From Streptomyces sp. M92 (lineage in GTDB: Bacteria > Actinomycetota > Actinomycetes > Streptomycetales > Streptomycetaceae): DNA of 64,000 nucleotides. The position numbers were made by a program, and so were the translations under genes. Positions 51,803-60,041 of this stretch are shown in pieces. The stretch's first letter is position 1. The number at the start of each line of letters is the position of its first letter. Location: NCBI RefSeq assembly GCF_028473745.1, contig NZ_CP101137.1:4712001-4776000 (forward strand), given 5' to 3'. The notes beneath the pieces are model-generated. The model did not search any database and had not been told where the DNA came from. It worked only from the letters and a program-made list of their open reading frames with translations.

Positions 51803-52219
51803 CTACGCCCGCGCCCCCGCGGCGACCAGGAGGTCCGCGGTCTCGCCGTGCGAGCCGTGCCTCGCCCAGTCCAGCGGGGTCCGGCCCGTGCCGTGGTCCT
51901 CCCGGAGGTCCGGGTCCGCGCCGCCTTCCAGGAGGACGCGGACGGCCTCGGTGTGTCCCCAGCAGGCGGCCCCGCACAGCGGTGTGCCCTCCGAGCCGGT
52001 CCCGCTCTCCGTGTCGGGCGAGGCCCCGGCGGCCAGCAGCACGCGGACCATGTCGGCGGCCCCGTTCACGGACGCCTGGTACAGCGGCGTGGTGCCGGCG
52101 GAGTCGGCCGTCTCCGCGGGCGCCCCCGAGCGCAGCAGCGCGCGCACCTGGGCGGGGTCGCCGACCAGTACGGCCGTGACGAGCCGCTCCGACAGCTTCT
52201 TCCTCCGTCGTCTGTTCAC
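51803..52219 (-). CDS. Small ankyrin-repeat protein
   Basis: 138 residues from GTG 52219. Three to four ankyrin repeats are visible: LVTAVLVGDPAQVRALLRSGAPAE, AGTTPLYQASVNGAADMVRVLLAAGASPD, EGTPLCGAACWGHTEAVRVLLEGGADPD and GRTPLDWARHGSHGETADLLVAAGA. A protein-interaction module with no other domain. TATGCT (52228-52233 on the minus strand) is 8 bases before the GTG, supporting this start and a leaderless message. Confidence 0.88.
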   Translation of the reverse strand: MNRRRRKKLSERLVTAVLVGDPAQVRALLRSGAPAETADSAGTTPLYQASVNGAADMVRVLLAAGASPDTESGTGSEGTPLCGAACWGHTEAVRVLLEGGADPDLREDHGTGRTPLDWARHGSHGETADLLVAAGARA

Positions 52220-52235
52220 GGGCGTCGAGCATAGC

Positions 52236-52853
52236 CGCCGGCCGCGCCGCCGCCCGCACGTTCGGACCCTGGCCAGGCCTGGTACCACTCCGCGGCGAAC
52301 GGGTGGAGGTGCTGCTCGGCCCACCCCGAGGTCCGGCGCAGACCGTCCGCCAGGCCGGGCCGCAGGTGTTGAAGGGGCGCACCGCCGTCACCGGCGGTCC
52401 GAAGGCGTGCCTGCGGGACATCGCCGTCGGACCGCTGCTCAAGGGGATGGCTCTGGTGGAGGTGTGCGCCAGGCGGCGCGCCCGGTGGCGCCCGCCCGCT
52501 TCGGTGACGTTCTCGATGCCGCCGACGTTCGTCTGCACGCGGCCTCCCACGGCGTCCCTCACCCGGCCCGCGCCGCGGAGGACGCCCTCGATGACGGAGA
52601 GGGTCTCCTGGGCCCGCCGGTGGACGCGGGCGCCCCGCGCGGTCGTGCGGATCAGGCGGCCGCGGGTCGAGGCGGGGTAGGGGCCTGCGAACTCGGTCTG
52701 CCGCAGCGCCCGTTCGTACCCGGGCCGCACGAGTTCGCCACCGTGTCCGAGAGGTACGACGTGACCCCTCCTGCCCGGCCACCAGTGCCCGCACGGGATC
52801 ACAGTGAGAGCCCCGCACACCCGTGCCCGCCACGCCACGTGATAGAAGCGGAC
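52236..52853 (-). pseudogene. Degraded coding region with MarR-like segment
   Basis: No intact gene fits this 600-bp stretch. On the minus strand, 52739-52548 reads in one frame with high third-position GC as a segment (STRGRLIRTTARGARVHRRAQETLSVIEG) resembling the wing and last helix of MarR regulators. A second minus frame nearer 52400-52240 has coding-like composition (RTSGWAEQHLHPFAAEWYQAWPG). The two are out of frame, and no start with a ribosome binding site precedes them. Best read as a frameshifted or truncated gene remnant; origin uncertain. Confidence 0.3.
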
Positions 52854-52898
52854 ATGACCACTTCGCCCCACCCCGTACCCCTGGACGGCCGCCCGTGA
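52854..52898 (+). CDS. Possible 14-codon leader ORF upstream of the NudK-type gene
   Basis: ATG 52854 opens a 14-codon frame (MTTSPHPVPLDGRP) whose stop overlaps the GTG start of the NUDIX gene (GTGA, 52895-52898). It is Pro-rich. It may serve to deliver ribosomes to the NUDIX start, which has no clear Shine-Dalgarno of its own. Speculative as a peptide; the overlap itself is seen. Confidence 0.35.
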   Translation: MTTSPHPVPLDGRP

Positions 52899-53635
52899 CC
52901 GCCGGCATCGACACCCCGGACCGCCGCGGCCGCACCGGACTCGACCGGGCCGGCCAGGACCTGACCGGCAACCCCCGGGTCAAGATCACGGACGTACGGC
53001 TGCTCTCCAGCCACTGGTACGTCGAACGCACCACGACCTTCGACTTCCAGCGCGCCGACGGCACCTGGAGCACCCAGGAACGCGAGACCCACGACCGCGG
53101 CAACGGCGCCACCGTGCTGCTCTACGACACCGAACGCGGAACCGTCCTCCTCACCCGCCAGTTCCGTCTCCCCGTCTACGTCAACGGCCACCCCGACGGC
53201 ATGCTGATCGAGACCCCCGGCGGGCTCCTCGACGACGAGGACGAGCACCCCGAGGTCGCCGTACGCCGCGAGGTCGTGGAGGAGACCGGGCACACCGTCG
53301 GCGAGGTCCGGCACGTCTTCGACGTCTACATGAGCCCCGGCTCGGTCACCGAGCGCGTCAGCTTCTACGCCGCCGCCTACGGCCCCGCCACCCGCACCCA
53401 CGAGGGCGGCGGTCTCGACGAGGAGGGCGAGGACATCGAAACCCTCGAACTGCCCTTCCGCCGGGCCCTGGAGATGATCCGATCCGGCGAGATCGCCGAC
53501 GCGAAGACCATCATGCTGCTCCAGTGGGCGGCACTGGACGGCCCGTTCGCCGGCCTCGGCCGGGACACCGGGGACACCGGGGACACCGGGGACGGCGGGG
53601 ACGGGAAAAGCGATGGCCCGCCCCGTCTGCGGTGA
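52895..53635 (+). CDS. NUDIX hydrolase, GDP-mannose pyrophosphatase (NudK) type
   Basis: 246 residues from GTG 52895; the family homology begins near residue 30 (VKITDVRLLSSHWYVERTTTFDFQRADGTW). NUDIX box: GGLLDDEDEHPEVAVRREVVEETG; the following FDVYMSPGSVTERVSFYAAAY is typical of the NudK/ADP-ribose group. Hydrolyses a nucleotide sugar to sugar phosphate and NMP. The C-terminus carries a DTGDTGDTGDGGDG tail encoded by a 9-bp tandem repeat. Confidence 0.88.
   Translation: MTAGIDTPDRRGRTGLDRAGQDLTGNPRVKITDVRLLSSHWYVERTTTFDFQRADGTWSTQERETHDRGNGATVLLYDTERGTVLLTRQFRLPVYVNGHPDGMLIETPGGLLDDEDEHPEVAVRREVVEETGHTVGEVRHVFDVYMSPGSVTERVSFYAAAYGPATRTHEGGGLDEEGEDIETLELPFRRALEMIRSGEIADAKTIMLLQWAALDGPFAGLGRDTGDTGDTGDGGDGKSDGPPRLR
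53562..53605 (+). repeat. 9-bp tandem repeat at the end of the NUDIX gene
   Basis: GGGACACCG occurs three times in a row (53562-53588), followed by two diverged units (GGGACGGCG, GGGACGGG). It encodes an Asp/Thr/Gly tail that probably varies in length between strains through slippage. Confidence 0.85.
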
Positions 53636-53650
53636 CTACCGTCACCCGGT

Positions 53651-54286
53651 GTGGACACCACGGACCCGAAGGACATCGTGCGGCGCGGCTACGACGCCCT
53701 GGCGGCGCGCTACGACGAGGCGTTCGGAGGTGACACCAAGTACCGGCCCTGGCTCGACGAACTCCGCCGGCTGCTCCCGGCCGGCGGCACCGTCCTCGAC
53801 CTCGGCTGCGGCAACGGTGTGCCGGTCGCCCGCACCCTGACCGACGCCGGGCACCCGGTCACCGGCGTCGACATCAGCGAGGTGCAGATCCGCAGGGCGC
53901 GCGAGCGGGTGCCCGGCGCCGAGTTCCACCGCGCCGACGTCGCGGACGTCTCCTTCGAGCCCGGCTCCTTCGACGCGGTCGTCTCCTTCTACACCCTCAT
54001 CCACCTCCCACTGGCCGAACAGCCGCCGCTGCTGCGCCGGGTCGCCCGCTGGCTGCGCCCGGGCGGCCGGTTCGTCGCCACCACCGGGCACGGCGCCTGG
54101 ACCGGCACCGACGAGGACTGGCTCGGCGGTGGCGCCCCGATGTGGTGGAGCCACACCGACGCCGCCGGCTACCGGGAGTGGATCACCCGGGCCGGACTGA
54201 CCGTCGAGCGCGAGGAGTACGCGCCGGAGGGTGACGGCGGGACCGGGCACGCCCTCTTCTGGGCGCGCAGGCCCGTCAGCCCCTGA
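53651..54286 (+). CDS. SAM-dependent class I methyltransferase
   Basis: 211 residues from GTG 53651. SAM motif I is TVLDLGCGNGVPVARTL, followed by VTGVDISEVQIRRARERVPGAEFHRADVADVSF and the post-motif DAVVSFYTLIHLP. Acceptor unknown. TACCGT (53637-53642) is 8 bases before the GTG with no ribosome binding site, so probably leaderless. Its 3' end overlaps the convergent gntR gene by 11 bp. Confidence 0.9.
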   Translation: MDTTDPKDIVRRGYDALAARYDEAFGGDTKYRPWLDELRRLLPAGGTVLDLGCGNGVPVARTLTDAGHPVTGVDISEVQIRRARERVPGAEFHRADVADVSFEPGSFDAVVSFYTLIHLPLAEQPPLLRRVARWLRPGGRFVATTGHGAWTGTDEDWLGGGAPMWWSHTDAAGYREWITRAGLTVEREEYAPEGDGGTGHALFWARRPVSP

Positions 54287-55061
54287 CCAGGAGCTGGAAG
54301 TCGAAGGCGTACCGGGACGCCCGGTAGACGTGCGTCCCGTACTCGACCGGTCGGCCGGTGTCGTCGTACGCCGTGCGCCGCATGGTCAGCAGGGCGGCGC
54401 CCTCCTTCTCGTCGAGGCACGCGGCCTCCTCGCGGTCGGCGGTGCGGGCGCCGACGGTCTGGCGGGCGCTGTGCAGGGTGATGCCACCCGCGCGCATCAT
54501 CCGGTACAGGCCCGTCGACTCCAGCCTGGCACCGTCCAGTTCCAGCAGCCCCGTCGGCAGGTAGTTGCACAGCAGCGCCACGGGCTGGCCATGGGTGAGG
54601 CGCAGCCGTTCCAGGACGGTGACCTCGCCGCCCTCCGCGATGCCGAGGGCCGCCGCCACGTCTGCGGGGGCCGGGACGGTCTCGTTGCGCACCACGTGCG
54701 TGGTGGGTCCCTGCCCGGCCGCCTCCAGGTCGTCGTAGAGACTGCTCAGCTCCAGCGGGCGCTTGACCTGACTGTGCACCACCTGCGTGCCCACCCCGCG
54801 CCGCCGGACCAGCAGCCCCTTGTCGACCAGGGACTGGATGGCCTGGCGGACGGTGGGCCGGGACAGGCCGAGGCGGACGGAGAGGTCGACCTCGTTGCCC
54901 AGGAGGTTGCCCGGGGCGAGGACGCCGTGTTCTATCGCCGCCTCCAGCTGCTGGGCGAGCTGGTAGTACAGCGGCACCGGACTGCTCCGGTCCAGGGCGA
55001 AGTCCAGAGTGCTGAGCGCGGGGGCGGTCACGGCACGTACCCGGTCGCCGGTTCTCGCCAT
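54276..55061 (-). CDS. GntR/HutC-family repressor of the inositol locus
   Basis: 261 residues from ATG 55061, with GGGAGGT 5 bases upstream. N-terminal winged helix: PVPLYYQLAQQLEAAIEHGVLAPGNLLGNEVDLSVRLGLSRPTVRQAIQSLVDKGLLVRRRGVGTQVV. The C-terminal UTRA ligand domain includes VTVLERLRLTHGQPVALLCNYLP and EYGTHVYRASRYAFDFQL. As last gene of the iol operon it should repress both divergent iol transcripts through the inverted repeat at 59869-59932. S. coelicolor has a GntR inositol regulator at this locus (memory). Confidence 0.88.
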   Translation of the reverse strand: MARTGDRVRAVTAPALSTLDFALDRSSPVPLYYQLAQQLEAAIEHGVLAPGNLLGNEVDLSVRLGLSRPTVRQAIQSLVDKGLLVRRRGVGTQVVHSQVKRPLELSSLYDDLEAAGQGPTTHVVRNETVPAPADVAAALGIAEGGEVTVLERLRLTHGQPVALLCNYLPTGLLELDGARLESTGLYRMMRAGGITLHSARQTVGARTADREEAACLDEKEGAALLTMRRTAYDDTGRPVEYGTHVYRASRYAFDFQLLVRG

Positions 55062-55093
55062 GGACGTACCTCCCTTGCGTCGGTGACGGGCTC

Positions 55094-56968
55094 TCAGAGG
55101 TGGCGGCGGCGGTCGGCGACCGCGCGTTCGTACTGCGCGCGGGCGTCGGTTGCGGCCTCGCGGGCGGACACCTCGGCCACCGGCACGTCCCACCAGGCCT
55201 CGGCGGCGGGAGCGGTCGGCGTGGGATCGGTCTCGACGTAGACGCACGTCGGCCGGTCCGACGCGCGGGCCGTCCGCAGGGCCTCGCGCAGCTCCCGTAC
55301 GGTCTTGGCGCGCAGCACCTCCATACCGAGGCTGGCCGCGTTGGCGGCGAGGTCGACGGGCAGTGGAGCGCCGGTGAAGGAGCCGTCGGCCACCCGGTGG
55401 CGGTACGCCGTGCCGAAGCGCTCGGCGCCCACCGACTCGGACAGACCGCCGATCGAGGCGTAGCCGTGGTTCTGCACGAGGACCATCTTCACCGGCAGGT
55501 TCTCCTGCACGGCGGTGACGATCTCCGTCGGGTTCATCAGGTACGTGCCGTCCCCCACCAGGGCCCACACGGGTGTGCCCGGCGCCGCCTGCTGGACGCC
55601 GAGCGCGGCCGGGATCTCGTAGCCCATGCAGGAGTAGCCGTACTCCAGGTGGTACTGGCGCGGGGAGCGGGCCCGCCACAGCTTGTGCAGGTCGCCCGGG
55701 AGCGAACCGGCCGCGTTGATCACCACGTCCTCGTCGCCGACGACCGCGTCCAGCGCGCCCAGCACCTGCGTCTGGGTGGGGACGGCGCTGTCGTCGTCGG
55801 CGTGGTAGGCGGCCCGTACGACCCCCTCCCAGCGGGACTTGCCCGCGCGGTACTCGGACTCGTACGCCGCGTCCACGCGGTGGCCGGACAGTCCCTCCGC
55901 CAGCGCGGTGAGCCCGGTCCGGGCGTCGCAGACCAGGGTGCGGGCGGCGAGCTTGTGGGCGTCGAAGGCGGTGATGTTGAGGTTGAGGAAGCGGACGCCG
56001 GGGTGCTGGAAGAGGGTGCCGGAGGCGGTGGTGAAGTCCGAGTAGCGGGTGCCGACGCCGATCACCAGGTCGGCGGTGCGGGCGAGGTCGTCGGCGACGG
56101 TGGTGCCGGTGTGGCCGATGCCGCCGAGGTCCGCCGGGTGGTCGTGGCGCAGGGCGCCCTTGCCGGCCTGGGTGGAGGCGACCGGGATGCCGGTGGCGTC
56201 CGCCAGCGCCCGCAGCGCCTCCTCGGCCTCGCTGTGGTGGACGCCGCCGCCCGCGACGATCAGCGGGCGTTCGGCGGCGCGGACCGCGCGGACCGCCTCG
56301 GCCAGTTCCACCGGGTCGGGCGCCGGACGCCGCACCCGCCAGACGCGGTCGGCGAAGAACTCCTCGGGCCAGTCGTACGCCTCCGCCTGCACGTCCTGGG
56401 GGAGCGCGAGGGTGACGGCGCCGGTCTCGGCCGGGTCGGTGAGCACCCGTACCGCCTGGAGCGCGGAGGCGACGAGGGCCTCGGGGCGGGTGATCCGGTC
56501 GAAGTAGCGGGAGACGGGGCGCAGGGTGTCGTTGACCGACACGTCGGCCTCGACCGGGTGCTCCAGCTGCTGGAGCAGCGGGTCGGCGGCGTGCGAGGCG
56601 AAGTAGTCGCCGGGGAGCAGGAGGACCGGGAGGCGGTTGATCGTGGCGAGGGCGGCGCCGGTGACCAGGTTGGTGGCGCCGGGGCCGATGGACGTCGTCA
56701 CCGCCTGCGCGGACAGGCGGTTGAGGTGCCGGGCGTGGCCCACGGCCGCGTGCACCATGGCCTGTTCGCTGCGGCCCTGGTGGTACGGCATGACGTCGGC
56801 GTACTCGACGAGGGCCTGGCCGATCCCGGCCACGTTGCCGTGGCCGAAGACGCCCCAGGTGCCCGCGATCAGGCGGCGCCGTACGCCGTCGCGTTCGGTG
56901 TGCTGGGCGGCCAGAAAGCGCACCAGGGCCTGGGCGGCGGTCAGTCGGCGGGTGGCGGCGGCGCTCAT
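55094..56968 (-). CDS. iolD: 3D-(3,5/4)-trihydroxycyclohexane-1,2-dione hydrolase IolD (ThDP-dependent)
   Basis: 624 residues from ATG 56968, with GAGAGG 5 bases upstream. Acetolactate-synthase-like ThDP enzyme: GTWGVFGHGNVAGIGQALVEY near the N-terminus, central IVAGGGVHHSEAEEAL, and C-terminal ThDP motif ALVGDGTYLMNPTEIVTAVQENLPVKMVLVQNHGYASIG. It opens the diketone ring formed by IolE to 5-deoxy-glucuronate, which IolB then isomerises. The start overlaps the iolB stop (ATGA). Confidence 0.95.
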   Translation of the reverse strand: MSAAATRRLTAAQALVRFLAAQHTERDGVRRRLIAGTWGVFGHGNVAGIGQALVEYADVMPYHQGRSEQAMVHAAVGHARHLNRLSAQAVTTSIGPGATNLVTGAALATINRLPVLLLPGDYFASHAADPLLQQLEHPVEADVSVNDTLRPVSRYFDRITRPEALVASALQAVRVLTDPAETGAVTLALPQDVQAEAYDWPEEFFADRVWRVRRPAPDPVELAEAVRAVRAAERPLIVAGGGVHHSEAEEALRALADATGIPVASTQAGKGALRHDHPADLGGIGHTGTTVADDLARTADLVIGVGTRYSDFTTASGTLFQHPGVRFLNLNITAFDAHKLAARTLVCDARTGLTALAEGLSGHRVDAAYESEYRAGKSRWEGVVRAAYHADDDSAVPTQTQVLGALDAVVGDEDVVINAAGSLPGDLHKLWRARSPRQYHLEYGYSCMGYEIPAALGVQQAAPGTPVWALVGDGTYLMNPTEIVTAVQENLPVKMVLVQNHGYASIGGLSESVGAERFGTAYRHRVADGSFTGAPLPVDLAANAASLGMEVLRAKTVRELREALRTARASDRPTCVYVETDPTPTAPAAEAWWDVPVAEVSAREAATDARAQYERAVADRRRHL

Positions 56969-57876
56969 GCGGACCTCTCCGGTGCGGTGTAGAGGGGGAG
57001 TCGGGGGTCGACGGGCTGGTCCGGCCAGGTGTCGCGGATCCAGGCGTGGTCGGGGTGGTCGCGGATCAGCCAGGCGCGTTCGGCCTCCGGGCCGGCCATG
57101 ACGTTGAGGTAGTACATGTGGTGCCCGGGGACCGCCATCGACGGTCCGTGCCAGCCGTCGGGGATCAGTACGACGTCTCCGTCGCGCACCTCCGCCAGAA
57201 CGTCCGTGCCCTGCCCGTGCCCGGAGGGGGAGACGCGCTGGTAGCCGAAGCCGGGGGTGCCGTCGTGGGCCGCGAACTCGAAGTAGTAGATCTCCTCCAG
57301 CACGGACTCCTCGCCGGGACGGTGCTCGTCGTGCTTGTGCGGCGGGAAGGACGACCAGTTGCCGCCGGGGGTGATGACCTCGACCGCGATCAGCTTGTCG
57401 CACTCGAACGCCCCCGCCGCGCCGAAGTTGTTGACCTGCCGCGAGCAGTTCCCGGTGCCCCGCAGCTCCACCGGCACCGACGACGCCGGCCCGTAGCGGG
57501 CGGGCAGGCGGCGGGCGCAGCGGGCGCCGGTGAGGGCGAACCGGCCCCCGGCGGCGGTCGTCACGGTCGTACGGGCGTCGCGGGGTACGTACGCGAAGTC
57601 ACTGACGCCGCTGAACACATCCGCGCGGCCGGCGAGTTCGAAGGTGTCCCGGCCGAAGTCGTCGGCCGTGGCGACCGTGCACGCGCCGCTGAGCGGCAGG
57701 ACGATCCACTCGCTGTCCCCGCTGTCGAAGGTGTGGCTGCCGCCGGGGGGCAGGTCGAGCACGCGCAGGGCGGCGTGGCCCCAGCCGGCCTTCTCGGGCG
57801 TCACGTCGACGGTCGGCACACCGTACGCCGCCTTGCCCGCCGGGAGGTGGTTGCCCGCCGGGAGGTGGTACGTCAT
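56965..57876 (-). CDS. iolB: 5-deoxy-glucuronate isomerase IolB
   Basis: 303 residues from ATG 57876, with AGAGGAG just upstream. Bicupin with metal-binding segments SSFPPHKHDEHRPGEESVLEEIYYFEF and VLIPDGWHGPSMAVPGHHMYYLNVMAGP, diagnostic of IolB. It converts 5-deoxy-glucuronate to 5-dehydro-2-deoxygluconate (DKG). The N-terminus contains a small duplication (HLPAGNHLPAGK). Overlaps iolD by 4 bases. Confidence 0.95.
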   Translation of the reverse strand: MTYHLPAGNHLPAGKAAYGVPTVDVTPEKAGWGHAALRVLDLPPGGSHTFDSGDSEWIVLPLSGACTVATADDFGRDTFELAGRADVFSGVSDFAYVPRDARTTVTTAAGGRFALTGARCARRLPARYGPASSVPVELRGTGNCSRQVNNFGAAGAFECDKLIAVEVITPGGNWSSFPPHKHDEHRPGEESVLEEIYYFEFAAHDGTPGFGYQRVSPSGHGQGTDVLAEVRDGDVVLIPDGWHGPSMAVPGHHMYYLNVMAGPEAERAWLIRDHPDHAWIRDTWPDQPVDPRLPLYTAPERSA

Positions 57877-57890
57877 CTCCTCTTCCCCTC

Positions 57891-57930
57891 TCGTCGTCTC
57901 TCGTCGTCTCTCGTCGTGTCTCGTCGTGTC
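57891..57930. repeat. Four tandem 10-bp repeats between the aldolase and iolB
   Basis: TCGTCGTCTC twice, then TCGTCGTGTC twice, in perfect register (57891-57930), in the 62-bp gap upstream of iolB. On the mRNA strand this is purine-rich (GAGACGACGA). It could influence spacing or stability of the message, or simply reflect slippage. Confidence 0.8.
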
Positions 57931-57938
57931 CGCTTCGG

Positions 57939-58826
57939 TCACAGCAGCCCGACGGCCGTGTCCACCGCCTGTTCCACACTGCCCTCGGCCGGGTAGAGCA
58001 GCGAACGGCCGACGACCATGCCCTGCACGGTGGGCAGCCGCAGCGCCTTGCGCCAGCGTTCGTAGGCGGCGGTCTGGTCCCCGGGGGAACCGCCTATGTC
58101 GCCGCCGAGCAGGACGGCGGGCAGCGTGGAGGTCTCCAGGACCTCGCCCATGTCGTCCGGGTCGTGCGTCACGGGCAGCTTCAGCCAGGTGTAGGCCGAC
58201 GTGCCGCCCAGTCCCGAGGCGATGGCGATGGACCGGGTGACGGCCTCGGCGGACAGGTCGTTGCGGACCCGGTCCCCGACGCGGCGGGAGATGAACGGCT
58301 CGACGAACACGGGCAGTTCCCGCGCGGCCATCGCGTCCACCGCGCGGGCGGTCGCCTCCATGGTGGCCAGCGAGCCGGGATCGTCGTAGTCGATGCGCAG
58401 CAGCAGCTTGCCCGCGTCGAAGCGGAGCCGGGCGAGATCCTCCGCGCGGTGACCGGTGAAGCGGTCGTCCATCTCGAAGGCCGCCCCCGCGAGGCCGCCG
58501 CGGTTCATGGAGCCCATGACGACCTTGTCGTCCAGCACCCCGAGCAGCAGCAGGTCCTCCAGCACGTCGGCGGTGGCGAGCACCCCGTCGACGCCGGGCC
58601 GGGACAGCGCCGTGCACAGGCGTTCCAGCAGGTCGGCCCGGTTGGCCATGGCCAGCCCGCGGTCTCCGACACCGAGCGCGCCGCGCGCCGGGTGGTCGGC
58701 GGCCACGATCATCAGGCGGCCGGAGCCGCCGATCAGCGGACGGCGTACCCGGCGGGCCGCCGCCTCGGCGATCGCCTCCGGGTGGCGGGCTCTGACCGCG
58801 GTGAGGTCGGGGATGCTGAGGGACAA
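57939..58826 (-). CDS. Class I aldolase-like protein of the inositol operon (Cgl0158 family)
   Basis: 295 residues from TTG 58826, with GGAG 8 bases upstream; the longer upstream frame overlaps iolC and has no family resemblance. A (beta/alpha)8 barrel related to DeoC/LacD aldolases (LMIVAADHPARGALGVGD, LLLRIDYDDPGSLATMEA, TSAYTWLKLPVTHD, VLLGGDIGGSPGDQTAAYERWRKAL, GMVVGRSLLYP). By position it should cleave DKG-6-phosphate, the IolC product, to dihydroxyacetone phosphate and malonate semialdehyde (the IolJ step). That substrate is inferred. Confidence 0.8.
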   Translation of the reverse strand: MSLSIPDLTAVRARHPEAIAEAAARRVRRPLIGGSGRLMIVAADHPARGALGVGDRGLAMANRADLLERLCTALSRPGVDGVLATADVLEDLLLLGVLDDKVVMGSMNRGGLAGAAFEMDDRFTGHRAEDLARLRFDAGKLLLRIDYDDPGSLATMEATARAVDAMAARELPVFVEPFISRRVGDRVRNDLSAEAVTRSIAIASGLGGTSAYTWLKLPVTHDPDDMGEVLETSTLPAVLLGGDIGGSPGDQTAAYERWRKALRLPTVQGMVVGRSLLYPAEGSVEQAVDTAVGLL

Positions 58827-58839
58827 GGCGTTGCTCCGT

Positions 58840-59802
58840 TCAGGGAGTGGCTCGCGCGAGGAGGTCGTCGACCTCCGCCCCGGTGGGCATCGCGGAGGAA
58901 CAGGCGAGACGGGAGGCGACGAGGGCGCCGGCCGCGTTGGCGTACCGCATGGTCCGCTCCAGGTCCCAGCCGGAGAGCAGACCGTGGCAGAGCGCGCCGC
59001 CGAACGCGTCGCCCGCACCGAGGCCGTTGACCACCTCGACCGGCACCGGGGGCACCTCGGCGTCGCGGCCGTCGCGGTGCACGGCGAGGACGCCCTTCGG
59101 GCCCTGCTTGACCACGGCCAGCTCGACGCCGGCCGCCAGCAGCGCCTCGGCGCAGGCGCGCGGTTCGCGTACGCCCGTGGCGATCTCGCACTCGTCGACG
59201 TTGCCGACCGCGACGGTCGCGTGCCGCAACGCCTCGGCGTAGTACGGGCGGGCCTGGTCGGGGTCGGTCCAGAACATCGGGCGCCAGTCCAGGTCGAAGA
59301 CCGTGGTGCCGGACCTCGCGCGGTGGGCGAGGGCGGCGAGGGTCGCCGTGCGGCTCGGCTCCTCGCTCAGCCCGGTGCCGGTGATCCAGAAGACGGAGGC
59401 GGCGCGGACGGCGTCGAGGTCCAGCTCCTCGGGGTGGATCTCCAGGTCGGGGGCCTTCGGGCGGCGGTAGAAGTACAGCGGGAAGTCGTCCGGGGGGAAG
59501 ATCTCGCAGAACGTGACGGGGGTCGGGTAGGCGGCGACCGGGGTGACCCAGCGGTCGTCGACGCCGAACTCCTTCAGCGCCCGGTGCAGGAAGCCGCCGA
59601 ACGGGTCCTCGCCCGTGCGGGTGATGAGGGCCGTGGCACGGCCGAGCCGGGCGGCGGCGACCGCCACGTTGGCGGCCGAACCGCCGAGGAATTTGCCGAA
59701 GGTCTCAACCTCCGCCAGGGGTACGCCCGTCTGCAAGGGATAGAGATCGACCCCGATGCGGCCCATCGTGATCAGATCGAAACGCGGGACTGACTCGGCC
59801 AT
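58840..59802 (-). CDS. iolC: 5-dehydro-2-deoxygluconokinase IolC (PfkB family)
   Basis: 320 residues from ATG 59802, with GAGGAG 8 bases upstream. PfkB signatures: FGKFLGGSAANVAVAAARLGR near the N-terminus and VNGLGAGDAFGGALCHGLLSG (GAGD, catalytic Asp) near the C-terminus. The start FDLITMGRIGVDLYPLQTG is typical of IolC. Phosphorylates DKG to DKG-6-phosphate. First gene of the minus-strand iol operon, facing the divergent operator. Confidence 0.93.
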   Translation of the reverse strand: MAESVPRFDLITMGRIGVDLYPLQTGVPLAEVETFGKFLGGSAANVAVAAARLGRATALITRTGEDPFGGFLHRALKEFGVDDRWVTPVAAYPTPVTFCEIFPPDDFPLYFYRRPKAPDLEIHPEELDLDAVRAASVFWITGTGLSEEPSRTATLAALAHRARSGTTVFDLDWRPMFWTDPDQARPYYAEALRHATVAVGNVDECEIATGVREPRACAEALLAAGVELAVVKQGPKGVLAVHRDGRDAEVPPVPVEVVNGLGAGDAFGGALCHGLLSGWDLERTMRYANAAGALVASRLACSSAMPTGAEVDDLLARATP

Positions 59803-59868
59803 GTGCGACGCTCCTCGGGCTGGGCGGGTGGCCTGCCGCCTCCCAGGTGTATGACTCCCGGACGACCA

Positions 59869-59932
59869 TGTCAATACTTTGTACTTACATTCGGACCTGC
59901 GAGTGAAATGATGTCTTGACAAAGTATTGACA
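59869..59932. promoter_or_regulatory. Divergent iol operator/promoter: 14-bp inverted repeat containing both -35 boxes
   Basis: TGTCAATACTTTGT (59869-59882) and ACAAAGTATTGACA (59919-59932) are perfect reverse complements, with centres 50 bp apart. Each ends in a consensus -35 hexamer TTGACA pointing outward. On the plus strand TTGACA is followed after 17 bp by TTGTAT (59950-59955); on the minus strand, after 17 bp, by TACACC. Repressor bound to each arm would block both promoters, and pairing of arms could loop the DNA. Probable binding site of the GntR protein. Confidence 0.8.
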
Positions 59933-60041
59933 GCGGGCGTCCCAAGGACTTGTATCCGGACCCAGCGCAGCAACAGCCGTTCTTCTCTGGTCTGGCACAC
60001 GGCTTCCCCGTCGCACAGTCGCACAGTGAGGTGCAGGAAAG

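Noticed and set aside
52303..52680. A 125-codon plus-strand ORF between the ankyrin and NUDIX genes
   Set aside because: Its third-position composition is poor and it looks like the shadow of the degraded minus-strand region; no ribosome binding site.
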